The notes: generated by a model from the letters alone, not told the origin. A stretch of DNA of 64,000 bases from Acorus gramineus (GCA_030737835.1 CM060851.1:9667611-9731610), one strand, 5' to 3'. Positions 20,873 through 32,499 are shown, counted from the first letter of the stretch. Program-made: numbers and translations.

Positions 20873-23800
20873 ATATAAAATGATAATTTAAGACAAAAAT
20901 ATGTCAAAAGTCAAGCGATTCATAAAATCAACGCACAAATATAATAGATGTTTTTCATTTAATACCCACAAAAATAAACAAAAAAATACATATCTTCTAT
21001 TTTAATTGTGTTCGACGATTTTTCACTGCATAGAATTCATCCACAGTCATATTATTGTCAAATTTTTCAGCTTTTTGTCTTTCGATATATAAAATCAAGC
21101 AATTTTGTAAGAAATTCATCTTCCATCTTGTTACATAGTTTTTTTATAAGTAGTCTTTTTTTGACAAACTTCATTGTTGAAAATGACTGTTCGATAGTTG
21201 TTGTGGGGATAGGAAGAGTCAAAACAAAATACAATCAATCTATTAACTGAAGATTAATAGATTTGGAGATGGGACGATTAATTGAAGATCAATCTATTAA
21301 CAAAAAAAAATGATATGGAACACGAGTTTATTCAAATAGAAAGTATTAATTGAAATAAAAATTCTATATCGTTAGTTAGAGGAACTTAGCATCAAGAAAG
21401 AGAGAAATTTTTTTATTTAGATTATAGACGGGTAAGTAATGAATCATCACAAAAAAAAAAAAGTATTTCATGGAATGTACCATCACCACCTAAAAAGAAA
21501 CAAAGACGTATCATCACCACAAAAATCCTTCATTAACCAACAATCAATTCATTGGATAACCGGATTCCTAAAGAAATTTAATAACATTTTTTTCTGGATC
21601 TAAAAACATCTCTTTTACATGTATAAATGTGTCTTAAATAGATCTAAAAACACTTGAATCTCATTTGTTATAAAATTTTCAACATTGGATTCTCTTCCTC
21701 TTCAATTCTCTCCTGTCCCAAACATCAAAATAAATATAAAAAATTCTAAATAAAATATATATATTTTTTTAAAGAAAATAATATTACATCTAACATGTAA
21801 AAAATTTCAATATTACAAGTAATAACGAAGAGATCCAAATTTCAGATTAATGAATCAATTATATGATTATAAAACAAAAATTAAATAATAAATAAATAAA
21901 TAATATAACAAATAAATTATGTAAATACAATATATAAGCAAACAAAAATAAACAAAACAAACAAAAATAAACATGATGCGTGAGAAAGTGACACTGACGC
22001 GTTGCGGCGCCTGAGAGGACGCGAGTTTGATGTTTGCATACGTTGCTTGTGTAAGAAAGGTTATTGGTTGTTTTGTTTTATTTTTAGTTTTTTTTTTTAG
22101 AGCATTAATTGAATGCCCATGTGGGGGGAGTGACCCACAAATTATTTTTTGGGTTTGCTTGGAGGGCCCGGGCCTCAGCCCTGCCCCCACTTGTCTCCGC
22201 CCCTGCTGAGACTGACATTACACCGGTATGAGAGTCAGATCGTGCGAATCTCCAGCTTCGAAGTCTTTGATTAGAAGTTGTTAGATCTTCTCCTTCTCAG
22301 ATCTCAACTCGCCTAAGGAAAAGCTTTTCATCCTCCACAATACTTATAAAGAATTTATAAACAATTTTTAAAATTAACGCTCAATTATTTTACACAAATG
22401 ACACTAACAAAAAAACAAACTTAATAAAATAGAAAGATAGCAAATACAATTAAAAAGAGATAAAGTAACACATTTGTTTAGGTAAAAAAGAAAACAGATA
22501 AAAAAATAAACAAAGAATGAAAGACAAAAAAATTAACACATCCTATTAAAATCATCATATTTGTTAATCAAAACAATAAAATAAAATAAAATATGAATAT
22601 AATAAATAAGTGACAAAAATAGGAAAACAAAACGAAAGAAATGGAGAAGTTTCAAATTTTCTTTAAAAGTTTCAAATAATAAAAATATCTTAATAAAGTT
22701 AAAATAAAACAAACTTTCATGTTATTTAGGGTCCTCCTCTGTAAGGGCCCATGGCGTCATCTTACTCACCCATGTCTAGGTCTGGCCAGATCAATATGAT
22801 GATTTTACTAGTTAATTTCTAATGTTGTGCAACTCAACACACAGTCTAATCCACTTATTGTGTCAACATTTCATGTTTGAACAAAAAATAAACCACTAAT
22901 CTTTCTATCTTAAACCTAGTTAAAAGTCAGGCCGAGTTGAAACCACCCAAGTTCCAATCCGAGAAATACACGCATCCGAGAGGCATATAAATCATGTAAT
23001 TTCTTCGGATGACTTTTTAATAAGGACCCATTTGAAAACGAGTTTGGAATGTTTTTGGGTTTGTTAAAATCTGATTTTTGCAAACCTGTGATAAAACAGA
23101 AAAAAGTTACAACTTAATTAAAAGCTGCGTACACATTATGTAAAAAAATGATCAAAAGCTAGTTTTTTTTCCAAAATCGATGGAGAGGCCAGCTTCTTGC
23201 AATCCCAATCTAAACCCAACTTTTTAGAAAAAAAATTAAAATGCATATGAACCCCTTGAAGTTTTCTAAACCTACATAACTGTATAATTCAAAACCATGC
23301 AATTACACCACCTACTATTAGATTTTTTATTAAGATATGACAAATGTATTATTATACCCCTTTAAATTAAATCTTTATTGTGTTTTAGCATTTTAATTAA
23401 TTTTTATGTGAGTTAATTCTCACAAAAAATACATCCACATGTATTTGAAAAGTTTGTTATTGTATGAGTTCAACATAAAGAATATCCATTTTTTTTTTTT
23501 TGGATATTAAGAGAGATAAGGGTAAATATAACAAGAGGGGTCTAAATACATATTTTTGAACTTCAGCTGTTGGTTTCAAATACTTCAAGGTTCAAATGTA
23601 TTTTATTTAGAAACTAATATCCAAACTTGTTTCGAAACGGGCTTGAATTTCCATTTCAATAATAAATATAGGGCAATCTAAAATGCAATCCTATAACCTC
23701 ATTAAAAATCCATTAAAGCATATACATCATTAAATAATGTATATACCACGTTAAATTTTGAGGTTTTTTGCATGTATATCACTGAAAAATATGTTATTTA

Positions 23801-24982
23801 TTTTTAAACCATTACAAAAAGCATATTTATTTTTATACTATTGCAATCTCTATCAATAAAGAAATTGCCACCCTCTTACTTTTTATAGCAAAAATCAAAT
23901 TTAACTAGAGTTAACTTTTAACTAGACAAAGAAAATGACCAAAATAATTTTATTATAGTTTTTTCATAATGTAAAGAATAACAAATTTTTGCATATATAT
24001 CCTTCAAAAACTTGTTATTTACGTTTATACTATTAAAAATAATCTATTTATTTTTGTACCATTAAATTATTTAGTAATTTTACATATTTATCACTCTAAT
24101 TAGGTATTTCACATTTTTAAATATGTCTGTTAATACCATTAAGGCATACAAAATATCACTATAGCCTTACTTTCTACATATATACATACATATATACATA
24201 AACACAATCACACACAGATACATACACAACCCTCTCACAATATTTATAAATAAAATAAATCCATATTTGTTTTATATCATAAAACATAGGATTTTATTAT
24301 TTAAATAAAAATGATAATTAATTAAAAAATATATTTTTAAAATGCTTTTTAAATATCAAAGATTTATTCATTATTGAATAATTATAGTCTTTAATATTCA
24401 AAATTGATGCTATTTGATAATCACAAAAAATAATAGATTTTTTTTTGCATATATATATAACATAAAAAATTAGGTTATTTTTTGTATACCATTAAATCGT
24501 TATCATGGTAATATTTACTATTATTTGTTTTTTCCATGGTATAAAACTAAATATAATTTTTTGATGGTATACAAATAAATATTGTATTTTGTAATGGCAA
24601 ATATAAAAATTAAAAATAAGGATATTTTAGTCAATTCTCCATGATTTAATGGTGTTAGTAGAACATTTGATGGAACTTAACTAGGATGGTAAAAATGCAT
24701 AATTTTTAAATATTTTAATGGCATAAAAGTAAATACATTATTTATGATAGTATAAAAATAAATAATCTGTTTTTTAAGGGTATACATGCAAAAAACCCTA
24801 AATTTTATCTTACACTTACTAAAAATATATTCATTCAACGCCAAAATAGAGTGATATACATTTTTTATTTATCAAAGTATATACTTTATTAGATGATGTT
24901 TAAAAACATGTGTGGACTGTGTTTTGGACTATAAAAATGACTGAATCTAATGATTTTGATAAATATAACAACCATCATAAGC
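20873..24982. other. AT-rich intergenic DNA with transposon debris
   Basis: No gene is supported across about 4.1 kb. At 22128-22205 a GC-rich segment (GGAGGGCCCGGGCC, then TCTCCGCCCCTG) looks like the right end of a hAT-type element, similar in words to 8862-8890 and 24983, but its left end was not found. At about 23700-23770 there is a short 'CATTAGA' family piece. The rest is simple AT-rich sequence with many A/T homopolymers. Confidence 0.5.
24830..24960. repeat. 'CATTAGA' MITE family copy
   Basis: Contains CATTCAACGCCAAAAT, AAGTATATACTTTATTAGATGA and AACATGTGTGGACTGTG followed by ATAAAAATGACT, the family's standard order. Confidence 0.5.
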
Positions 24983-25349
24983 AGGGCGGAGCCCATGAAG
25001 AGACAAGGGGGCCTCAAGCCCCTCCTTAGACTTTTTTTTTAAATGGTAAACAAACAAAAACAATTGAGAATCAGAGTTTAATATGGATATATTTATTGAA
25101 TTGTATCAAAAATTCTTGGAAAAATTAATTCAAGTATTTTTTGAAATACTTTTTATTTTGTTTAGATCTCTTAAACTTTTTAGTATATCAAAACAATCTT
25201 AAGTAGTGATTATATTTTTTCCAAGTTCATCCATCTCTTTTTTTATCGCTTATCCTGTGAAATGTTTTTTACACACGATTATATACTTTGTACCCTGTTG
25301 TTCACTCGTACCCTGTTATTCATTCCTTGTATTTTATTATATCAACCCT

Positions 25350-26429
25350 CAGTGGTGGAGCCACCAAGGAGCAAGAGGGGGCATGCCCCCCCCCCCCCCC
25401 CCCCCTTGGTTTTTTTGGAGAACGTTATGTCCTGTCTCAATTACAACCCCAATTGCAGTTCACATCAGTTTTCTTTTTTTAAAAAATCATATACTCTCCA
25501 ATTGAAGTGTAAGCAGTTATATGAAATGAAGTATATACTGAGATACACTGGTGTGTATTTTTTTCGCGTTGAAAAAATGATAATTTTTTGCGCTATACAC
25601 TATGATAGATTCTCATACACTATGATAACGCAATATATATTACGTTATCATAGTGTATAGGGCTGCAAAACGGACTGAGTGTATCAACGCTCTTTTTTTT
25701 TATTTATAAGATCTTTTTTATTAGGGCTCATAACATATAGGCCATAGGTCATGAGGACCACAACTCAACAGCAAAAACAATAACCCATTTTTTATGTAAC
25801 CCCCCCCCCCCCCCACCTTTATGAAGATGAAAACTCTATAAAATCTCTTAATTACAATAAAAATCCATACAAGCTCTCCACTTATTTTATCAACTACTGC
25901 ACGAATAAATTGATGATGAAGATGATGGAAAGAGTGTGAGACCCTCGCAATATCACCAAAACCCAACAATTCAACACCGAATAAAGTAAATAAATGATTC
26001 GTTGATAAACTAACATATAAAGAAAATTCAAGATATAAATAAGCACCTTAAATACAAAGCACTAGATATCTGATTTATTCACTGAGATTGTTGGATTGAT
26101 AATGATAAATCATTCAACATTTTCAGAATATGAAAACTCCTCAAGGTCAAATTTAAATGTATACATTGCTTATTAGATTTACGTTTAAATTTTTTTTGTG
26201 AATCATCAATATGAAATTTGATATATTGTTTTAAAATATGACAATCATCTTTTAGAATTACTCAGTGATATGTTTCATATGAATAACTTTATTTCATTTT
26301 ATACATATTCATTTTTTAATCTATGCTATTGAAATTAAAAAATATATATATAATCATTTAACTTTAGAAAATATTTACATGAGTTACATTAAGGCCCCTC
26401 CCTTTATAAAAATCTTGGCTCCGCCACTG
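25350..26429. mobile_element. hAT-like non-autonomous element (inner, nested)
   Basis: Starts CAGTGGTGGAGCCACC and ends TCTTGGCTCCGCCACTG, with a perfect 8-bp duplication TCAACCCT on both sides (25342-25349 and 26430-26437), the length typical of hAT elements. It carries a 20-base C run at 25386-25405, a 15-base C run at 25800-25814 and a 44-bp palindrome at 25615-25658. No transposase remains; overlapping short frames reading through the C run are not genes. Confidence 0.85.
25518..25673 (+). repeat. Dispersed repeat with a 44-bp palindrome, copy 1
   Basis: From TTATATGAAATGAAGTATAT through the palindrome ATACACTATGATAACG...CGTTATCATAGTGTAT (25615-25658, one mismatch) to GCAAAACGG. The reverse complement of 28636-29092 carries the same blocks in the same order, with a foldback MITE inserted between them. 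Confidence 0.65.
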
Positions 26430-26583
26430 TCAACCCTTATTATGCATCGTATGAATATTATATATTATGAGTCTGTTGATAACTTTGGTTGAGAATAAGA
26501 ATTCATCTTTCTCAATATTGTTTAAAATTGATTTTATATCGGAGATGTGATATAGAAATTTTTGGCTCCACCAGTGAATTTAA

Positions 26584-27238
26584 GCATGTCAATTATCTGA
26601 AAAAAAATTTGAATCCGATCCAAATCCATATTCGAAAATAAAAAATATCCATTATTTGAAGATACGAAGTGTGAATATGGATACCAGTGTCTCCGATCCG
26701 AAAAACATCCATATCTGACATATATTATAAAAATAAATATATTTGTATTATATATTGTTCATATATGTTATTTTGTATGATGTATCACAATCATGATATA
26801 TTATAGGGTTTTTTAGTTTTCAGTCCCTATAAACATACCTATTTAGAGATCGATCCCTCACTTCTTCATATTTTGATTTTAATTCTCAGATTTAAAGGAT
26901 GTGTTCATTTTTAGTCCTTCTAGGGACTAAAAACAAAACCAAATAATTTAGGTATAGGTTCCTCTCAGGAACTAAAAAGGAACATATCCTTTAAATCTGA
27001 GGACTAAAATCAAAATATGAAGAATTGAGAGATCGATCACTAAATCCTATGATTTATGAGGACTTAAAAATAAAAATTCCTATATTATATTAGTATTGAA
27101 AATGTTATATATAAAAGAGAGAATAAATTTTAAAATCTTAATTTTAAGTTTCATTTGTCTGATATATCATTTCATTATTTAAAATAATATTAATATTTAA
27201 ATATATTAATTATTTAAAAATATTCGTATCCGATCCGG
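26584..27238. mobile_element. Non-autonomous element, copy 2 (relative of 3738-4202)
   Basis: Starts near CATGTCAATTATCTGAAAAA and ends at ATTCGTATCCGATCCGG. It aligns with the reverse complement of 3738-4202 through TCCGATCCGAAAAACATCC, CATATATTATAAAAATA and TTGTATTATATATTG. It is interrupted by a foldback MITE at 26806-27080, so it is older than that insertion. Confidence 0.6.
26806..27080. mobile_element. Foldback MITE, Mutator-like, copy 2 (exact TSD)
   Basis: A 275-bp palindromic element from GGGTTTTTTAGTTTTCAG to AAAAATAAAAATTCC, flanked by a perfect 9-bp duplication TATATTATA (26797-26805 and 27081-27089). The 9-bp duplication and long terminal inverted repeats point to the Mutator superfamily. 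It is nested in the element at 26584-27238 and has no coding capacity. Confidence 0.88.
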
Positions 27239-27544
27239 AGACACAACCACATCACGTGAAACACGAAGTCAAGAACCATGGGCTGACGTGCAAGTTTCCA
27301 ATGTTAGGCAAACCTCACCCAGAACCCGTAAAGCGTGACCCATTTGGTGACATCCTCGTGTGAAATAAACGTATGATCTGCCACTCTTTTTTATACTCTA
27401 AAAAAAACCATTCATATTACATTTCGTGTGAACTCCCCCATAAATGTGACAGGTACCATTCCCGAAATGTTCCACCGCCAACCAAATTATCTTTCCTTAA
27501 ATGTCCCTCTGATGTGCCTGGATTTCTGGTACGGCATTCAAAAC

Positions 27545-27665
27545 GTTAATTTCACGGTTTCTCTCCCGATGCGCCGTAACCGTCTTCTGATGCACTTTCA
27601 TGTTTTAAGACCTTTTGAGTACTCTCACATTTGTTATTTTAAAATACTTCCACGAGCGTTGATAC
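27545..27665 (+). repeat. Duplicated segment 'a', first copy
   Basis: TAATTTCACGGTTTCTCTCC to CGAGCGTTGATACA is repeated at 28514-28632 with few changes. With segment b (27742-28083) it is the first copy of a local duplication. Confidence 0.75.
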
Positions 27666-27741
27666 ATTTCATATAACAGCATACACTTCAAATGATGAGT
27701 GTATTATTAAAAAAAAAAATGAGATTGATTATAATTAAGAC

Positions 27742-28083
27742 TGCAATGGGACTGTGTATATCTTTTTCCTACTTCCACACCTCCCCAACTTATATAATGG
27801 ACGTGGGTGACGTTCTTCCACCCGGTGGGGGCCCTCTCGTTTGTCGTTCTTGTGTTGTACTATTTATCGGGCTTGACGCACCCCAACCAATTCTAAAGCC
27901 CAAGTTTTTATCTAGGTGAAAAACAAAAGAAATTATGTTTTATTTATTATTTATTTATTTACCTAACAGGTAGAAAGCCACGTGGAAGCAACATACACAT
28001 TCATTCAGATTTGATTTATTGAATGGATCTAGAATTTTTTTTTTAATAGGTTTAGGTTTTTTTTTTTTTTTTTTTGTATCCAC
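27742..28083 (+). repeat. Duplicated segment 'b', first copy
   Basis: CTGTGTATATCTTTTTCC through TTCCACCCGGTGGGGGCCCT, CTAAAGCCCAAGTTTTTATC and a T run to GTATCCA. Repeated at 44027-44352 at roughly 90 percent identity by eye. Short open frames here are not conserved in phase between copies, so I do not call a gene. Confidence 0.8.
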
Positions 28084-28513
28084 AGGAGATCAAATTTATC
28101 ATCAAATGGAATAAAGAACAAGATTGCATAAGTATGAGAATTAAGCGTAAATTAACCCATAATGATTAAAAGGAAGCCTAAGGTGAGAAAGCCCACAGGC
28201 CCAAATTCTCCTACGGGCTGATTGGGTCCATCTTCTCCATCAGGTCGGGCAAATGACATTGTCTGACCAGGTCAAGTTGGACATACACTGCAGGTCGGAA
28301 GTCTAAATCCTGATCAACTAAGAACGGACACTTAATGCTGCCCGAGTGGGTCAAGATTGCGGAGTACAAAATACCTGACCTGGTGTATGAGCCGTCCAAA
28401 CCATAATACCCAAACTAAAAATAGGTCAGCCACATGTCTATCCCTGCAAAATAACAGTTAGTCAAGGGAATATTCTCTGACACAGAAAAATGACTTGATG
28501 TCAGAAAAAGGAC
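28084..28513. other. Segment between duplicated blocks b and a'
   Basis: Slightly GC-richer DNA (CAGGTCGGGCAAATG, GACCAGGTC, CTGCAGGTCGG) with GACC/GGTC words like those at 8870 and 12955, possibly a degraded MITE. A 62-codon minus-strand frame has no recognisable family. Confidence 0.4.
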
Positions 28514-28632
28514 TTAATTTCACAGTTTCTCTCCCGATGCCGTAGCCGTCTTCTGATGCACTTTCATGTTTTGAGACCTTTTGATTACTCCTACATCGGT
28601 TATTTTGAAATACTTCCATGAGCGTTGATACA
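28514..28632 (+). repeat. Duplicated segment 'a', second copy
   Basis: Matches 27545-27665 (TTTCTCTCCCGATGC, CGTCTTCTGATGCACTTTCA, GAGCGTTGATACA). Its expected partner, segment b, is now 15.4 kb downstream at 44027. Confidence 0.75.
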
Positions 28633-28635
28633 CAG

Positions 28636-29092
28636 TCCTTTTAATAACCCGTTTTACAAACTTATACACTATGATAACGTAGTATATACTGCGCTATCAT
28701 AATGTATGGGTCTTATAATAGTATATGACCCAATTTTTTTTCTTTATTTTTTAACTATATAAAAAAAAAGGTTTTTTAGTTTTCAGTCCCTGTAAACATA
28801 CCTATTTAGGGATCGATCCCTTACTTTTTCATATTTTGGTTTTAGTCCCAAAGTAAAGGATATGTTCCTTTTTAATCCCTCCCAGGGACTACAAAGAAAA
28901 CTAAATAATTTTGGAATAGGTCCCTCACAGGGACTAAAAAGGAACATATCCTTTAAATCTAGAGACTAAAAAACCAAAATATGAAAAAGTGAGGGATCAG
29001 TCGCTAAATCCTATGGTTTATGGGGACTTAAAAATAAAAAATCTTAAAAAATACACTAATGTATCTTAGTATATATTTCATTTCATATAACT
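28636..29092 (-). repeat. Dispersed palindrome-bearing repeat, copy 2 (split by a MITE)
   Basis: Contains the 44-bp palindrome ATACACTATGATAACG...CTATCATAATGTAT at 28664-28707 and, after the MITE at 28770-29043, the complement of the TATATGAAATGAAGTATAT block. It is inverted relative to 25518-25673. The truncated copia begins directly at its right edge. Confidence 0.6.
28770..29043. mobile_element. Foldback MITE, Mutator-like, copy 3
   Basis: A 274-bp palindrome from GGTTTTTTAGTTTTCAG to AAAAATAAAAAATC, same family as 1821-2094 and 26806-27080 (shared CAGTCCCTGTAAACATACC and GGAACATATCCTTTAAATCT). It is inserted within the dispersed repeat at 28636-29092. The flanks are A-rich and no exact 9-bp duplication survives. 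Confidence 0.8.
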
Positions 29093-29094
29093 AA

Positions 29095-29871
29095 GTCTTG
29101 TCTCAAAGAACTATTTCATTCTGGTGTCTTAGGTCGTGTTGCTTTTTCTCCACTTTCTGTTTGCGAGGGCTGTAAATTAGCCAAACCTGTGGCTATTCCT
29201 TTTAGTCCTAGTAATAATCAGTTCTCTAGTCCAGTTGAGCTTGTTCATTCTGACATTTGGGGCCCATCTCATGTAACCTCAAAGAGTGGTTTTTCTTATT
29301 ATATTAGTTTTATTGATGACTACTCTCGTTTTACTTGGATTTATTTATTACGTCATTGTTTTGAGGTTCCCAAAATTTATGAAATTTTTACCAATATGAT
29401 TTATACCCAATTTCAAGCTCGTATCAAAACTTTTAGGTATGATTGTGCTCGAGAATACATCTCTTCTACGATGCGTTCTCTTCTTCATTCTCATGCACCC
29501 TCTTTCAACAATTATGCCCCTATACTCATGAGCAAAATGGGGTTGCTGAACGTAAACATTGTCATATTCTTGAGACAACACGTGCTCTATTACTTTCCTC
29601 TTTAGTCCCCAGTACGTTCTGGGTTGAGGCTGCTCTTCTTTCTGTCCATCTTATCAATATCACCCCCTCCTCTGTCCTCTCTGGTATGACTCCTCATGAG
29701 CGTCTTTATTCTTCTCACCCTGATTATAGCAGATCGCACATTTGGATGTACGTGTTTTGTGCTTCTCCCTCCTCATCAACGCACCAAGTTGGCCGCTCGA
29801 TCAGTAAAGTGTGCATTCTTGGGGATTAGCTTCGAACACAAGGGTTATCGCTGCTATGATTCTGTTAGAGA
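29095..29871 (+). pseudogene. Copia integrase (frameshifted)
   Basis: Begins within the GAG-pre-integrase region (CEGCKLAKP preserves the CxxC) and runs into the integrase core: HSDIWGP with the first catalytic Asp, FIDDYSRFTWIYLL, the second Asp in FRYDCAREY (DN changed to DC), then QNGVAERKH with the catalytic Glu. The downstream PSTFWVEAALLSVHLIN and [14 protein letters not shown] blocks are typical of plant copia. The core is split between two reading frames that shift at about 29440-29540, so it cannot make an integrase. Confidence 0.85.
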
Positions 29872-31864
29872 TTGATTTTGGATAGCTCGTCATGTGTCCT
29901 TTGTCGAGGATGTTCCCTATTTTTCTTCTTCACCCACTTCGTCGTCTCCTCCCTTGCACTCTCCTGTTCAGGTCTCTCCTGTACATTCTCCTGTTTAGGT
30001 CTCTCCTATTACGTCTCTTCCTTTTCCTGGCCTACCCTTGCACTAGAGTCTGTTCCTACCTCTGCTTCTCAACCTGACACTCCTGCAGATAATCCACCCT
30101 CTCCTCCCAGTGTGTCTTCTATTGCCCCTATTGAAGATACTTCCGCTGGTCCTCCGACTCCCACGCTTGACGCGCCTCCGCCTGCCATGGATCCTCAGCT
30201 TTTGCCTCGTTATCCTCAGCGTGCGCATCAACCCCCTTCCCGATTCAGTCACGACTCGGGACCACCTGACCAGTTTGGTTTTGCATCTGTTAGTACCTAC
30301 TCTCCACAGTTTCAGGCATATCTCACAGCTATACATGCCCACCGTGAGCCCCGTTCTTACCACGAGGCAGTCGAGTACCCTGAGTGGAAGCAAGCCATGG
30401 CAGAGGAATTTTAGGCATTTGAGCAGACACAGACTTGGATGTTGTTCCCCTTCCAAATGATGTTACACCTATTAGCTGCAAATGGATCTTCAAGATCAAG
30501 CATTGTACTGATGGGTCCATTGATCAGTATAAAGCTCGCCTTGTTGCTCAAGGTTTCACCCAGGAGTATGGTATTGACTATGAGGAGACATTTGCACCTG
30601 TCGCTCAGATGACCACTGTTCGTACTTTCCTTGCTGTTGCTGCTGTTCGTCGCTGGCCTCTCCTTCCAATGGATGTGAAGAATGCCTTTCTTCACGGTGA
30701 CCTATATGAGGTTGTCTATATGCAGCCTCCTCCAGGTCTTAGCACTCCTCAGCATGTTTGTCGTCTTTGACGAGCTATATACGGACTGAAACAGGCTCCT
30801 CGTGCCTGGTTTGAGCGTTTTCACAGTGTTATTCTGACAGCTAGTTTTGTTGAGAGCCACCAGGACCACTCTATGTTTGTGTGTTCCTCATCGCAGGGGA
30901 GGGTAATCCTTCTTCTATATGTTGACGACATCATTATAACTGGCGATGACTCCGCTGGTATTACTTTTGTCAAGAATCACCTCAGTCGACAATTTCAGAT
31001 GAAGGATCTTGGTACTCTTCGATACTTCCTTGGTCTCGAGATTGCACAGAGTGACCGTGGGATCTTGCTTTCTCAACAGAAGTATACAGCTGACATTTTA
31101 GAGCGTGCTGCCTTTTCCGATACTCACAGTGCGGATACTCCCCTCGAGCTTCATGTGAAGCTTCATCCTATAGATGGTGAGCTTCTTCCAGATCCTACTA
31201 GATACAGACAGATTGTGGGTCAGCTTGTGTATCTCTGCATCACCAGACCTGACATTGCTCATGCTGTTAGCATTGTTAGTCAGTTTGTCTCGACCCCTCG
31301 ATCAGTGCATTATGGTGCTCTTATGCGTATTCTCAGATATTTACGTGGTACTATCACTAGATCGTTGTATCTGTCATCCTCTTCCACTTTGGTTCTTAGA
31401 GCTTACACTGATGCTGATTGGGCTGGAGATCCGACCACGAGACGCTCTACCACTGGGTTCTGCATATTTCTTGGAGATTCCATCATCTCTTGGCGCAGCA
31501 AGAAACAGGAAGTTGTTTCCCTGTCCAGCACTGAGGCTGAGTATCGTGCCATGGCTATTACCACCAAGGAGATTGTTCATCTTAGACGTCTCTTGGTGGA
31601 CTTAGGAGTCACTATGACTGGTCCTACTCCTCTTTATTGTGATAACCGGTCTGCTATTCAGATAGCCAGCAATCCGGTCTTTCACGAAAGGACCAAACAC
31701 ATTGAGATCGACTGTCACTTCGTTCGTCAGCACTACCTTGCAAAGACAGTATCACTTCCGCATATTTCCTCTACAGAGCAGCTTGCTGATTTCTTTACGA
31801 AGTCACATCCAGTTCCTCGATCTCAGTTCCTCATTTGTAAACTCACCTTGTATGATCCACCATG
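29872..31864 (+). pseudogene. Copia linker, reverse transcriptase and RNase H (interrupted)
   Basis: A proline/serine-rich linker (29872-30300) leads into SYHEAVEYPEWKQAMAEEF, then a TAG at 30412-30414 and a one-base frameshift near 30440. RT follows: [42 protein letters not shown], a TGA at 30768-30770 in place of the expected CGA, then YGLKQAPRAW and an intact YVDDIIITG (YVDD codons 30918-30929). RNase H has AYTDADWAGD, SKKQEVVSLSSTEAEY and LYCDNRSAIQIA, and the end has HIEIDCHFVR and LADFFTK. The last 330 codons (30873-31865) are open and well preserved, suggesting moderate age. Confidence 0.92.
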
Positions 31865-31877
31865 AGTTTGAGGGGGC

Positions 31878-32002
31878 TGTTAAATTATATGTGTTATGTC
31901 ATAGTGTATTACACGTGTAATCTTATATGTACTTGTATATAAGGGATTAAACCCTAAAATGCAATACAAGGATTCCCATTATTTCATTCTCTCATTCTAA
32001 CA
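31878..32002 (+). repeat. 3' LTR of the copia element (125 bp)
   Basis: Starts TGTTAAATTATATG right after the polypurine tract and ends TCTCATTCTAACA, giving TGTTA/TAACA termini. A TATATAAGGG box near 31935 suits an LTR promoter. It abuts the next element at 32003 with no intervening base. Confidence 0.8.
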
Positions 32003-32278
32003 CACACAAGCATATAGAAGAGAAGTAGAAAGAGATTTCTTATTCAATATTTGTTGGTTGGTTATAGAATTCAAGGCAATGCCCTTCTATTTATAGGGTA
32101 CATGAAGGAATCCCAAAGGTTGGGAGTTACAAGCCAAAGAGGTGAAGGGGTATTTAGTAGGGTGATTAAGATAGGAGGGTTATGGAATTGAATGAGGGGG
32201 TTATGGAGTTGAAGAGTGGGGGAGGTTATGGGTTGGAGAAGTGGTGGTTATCCACTATATTCACAACACTTCCCCTTA
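32003..32278 (-). repeat. 3' LTR of the minus-strand copia (truncated)
   Basis: Aligns with 36781-37044 from CACACAAGCATATAGAAG to ATTCACAACA. The missing 48 bp correspond to 36733-36780. The truncated edge is fused directly to the end of the plus-strand copia LTR. Confidence 0.88.
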
Positions 32279-32499
32279 GATGACCACCACGCTAAGATAA
32301 TTGCCTCATTAGAACCTTGCTTGAAAAACCCAGTGGAAAAAAACCAAAGCGAAGGAAAAAGAGTACAATATACTTTATCTTAGATTGGTGTATGCGCTTT
32401 AAGACTGCCTCGTTAAAACCTTGCCAGGAAAACCTAGTGGGACAAAACCTAGGCGAAGGAAAAAAAGTACAGCACGCAAATGTTATTTAAAAATATACT

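Larger units (their letters stand above)
24983..26577. mobile_element. hAT-like non-autonomous element (outer)
   Basis: The left end CAGGGCGGAGCCCATG and the right end TTTTTGGCTCCACCAGTG are inverted versions of one terminus (CAGTGGNGGAGCC). The flanks ATCATAAG and AATTTAAG agree at 5 of 8 positions, compatible with a decayed 8-bp hAT duplication. The element is split by a younger relative at 25350-26429; without it the outer element is about 0.5 kb and non-coding. Confidence 0.55.
29092..32002 (+). mobile_element. Ty1/copia retrotransposon, 5'-truncated, with 3' LTR
   Basis: Pol domains appear in copia order (integrase, then reverse transcriptase, then RNase H), followed by a polypurine tract (TGAGGGGGC, 31869-31877) and a 3' LTR at 31878-32002. 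Gag, protease and the 5' LTR are missing; the left edge falls in the GAG-pre-integrase zinc motif region, directly against another repeat. Several frameshifts and stops interrupt the reading frame. No 5' partner LTR or target duplication was found. Confidence 0.9.

Noticed and set aside
25206-25660. Overlapping frames with a proline run
   Set aside because: The proline run is the 20-base C tract of a hAT MITE; the frames cross the element boundary.
27692-27919. 75-codon plus-strand frame in duplicated segment b
   Set aside because: The frame is not maintained in the second copy at 44027-44352.
30043-30695. Minus-strand frames over the copia
   Set aside because: Shadows of the plus-strand pol pseudogene.
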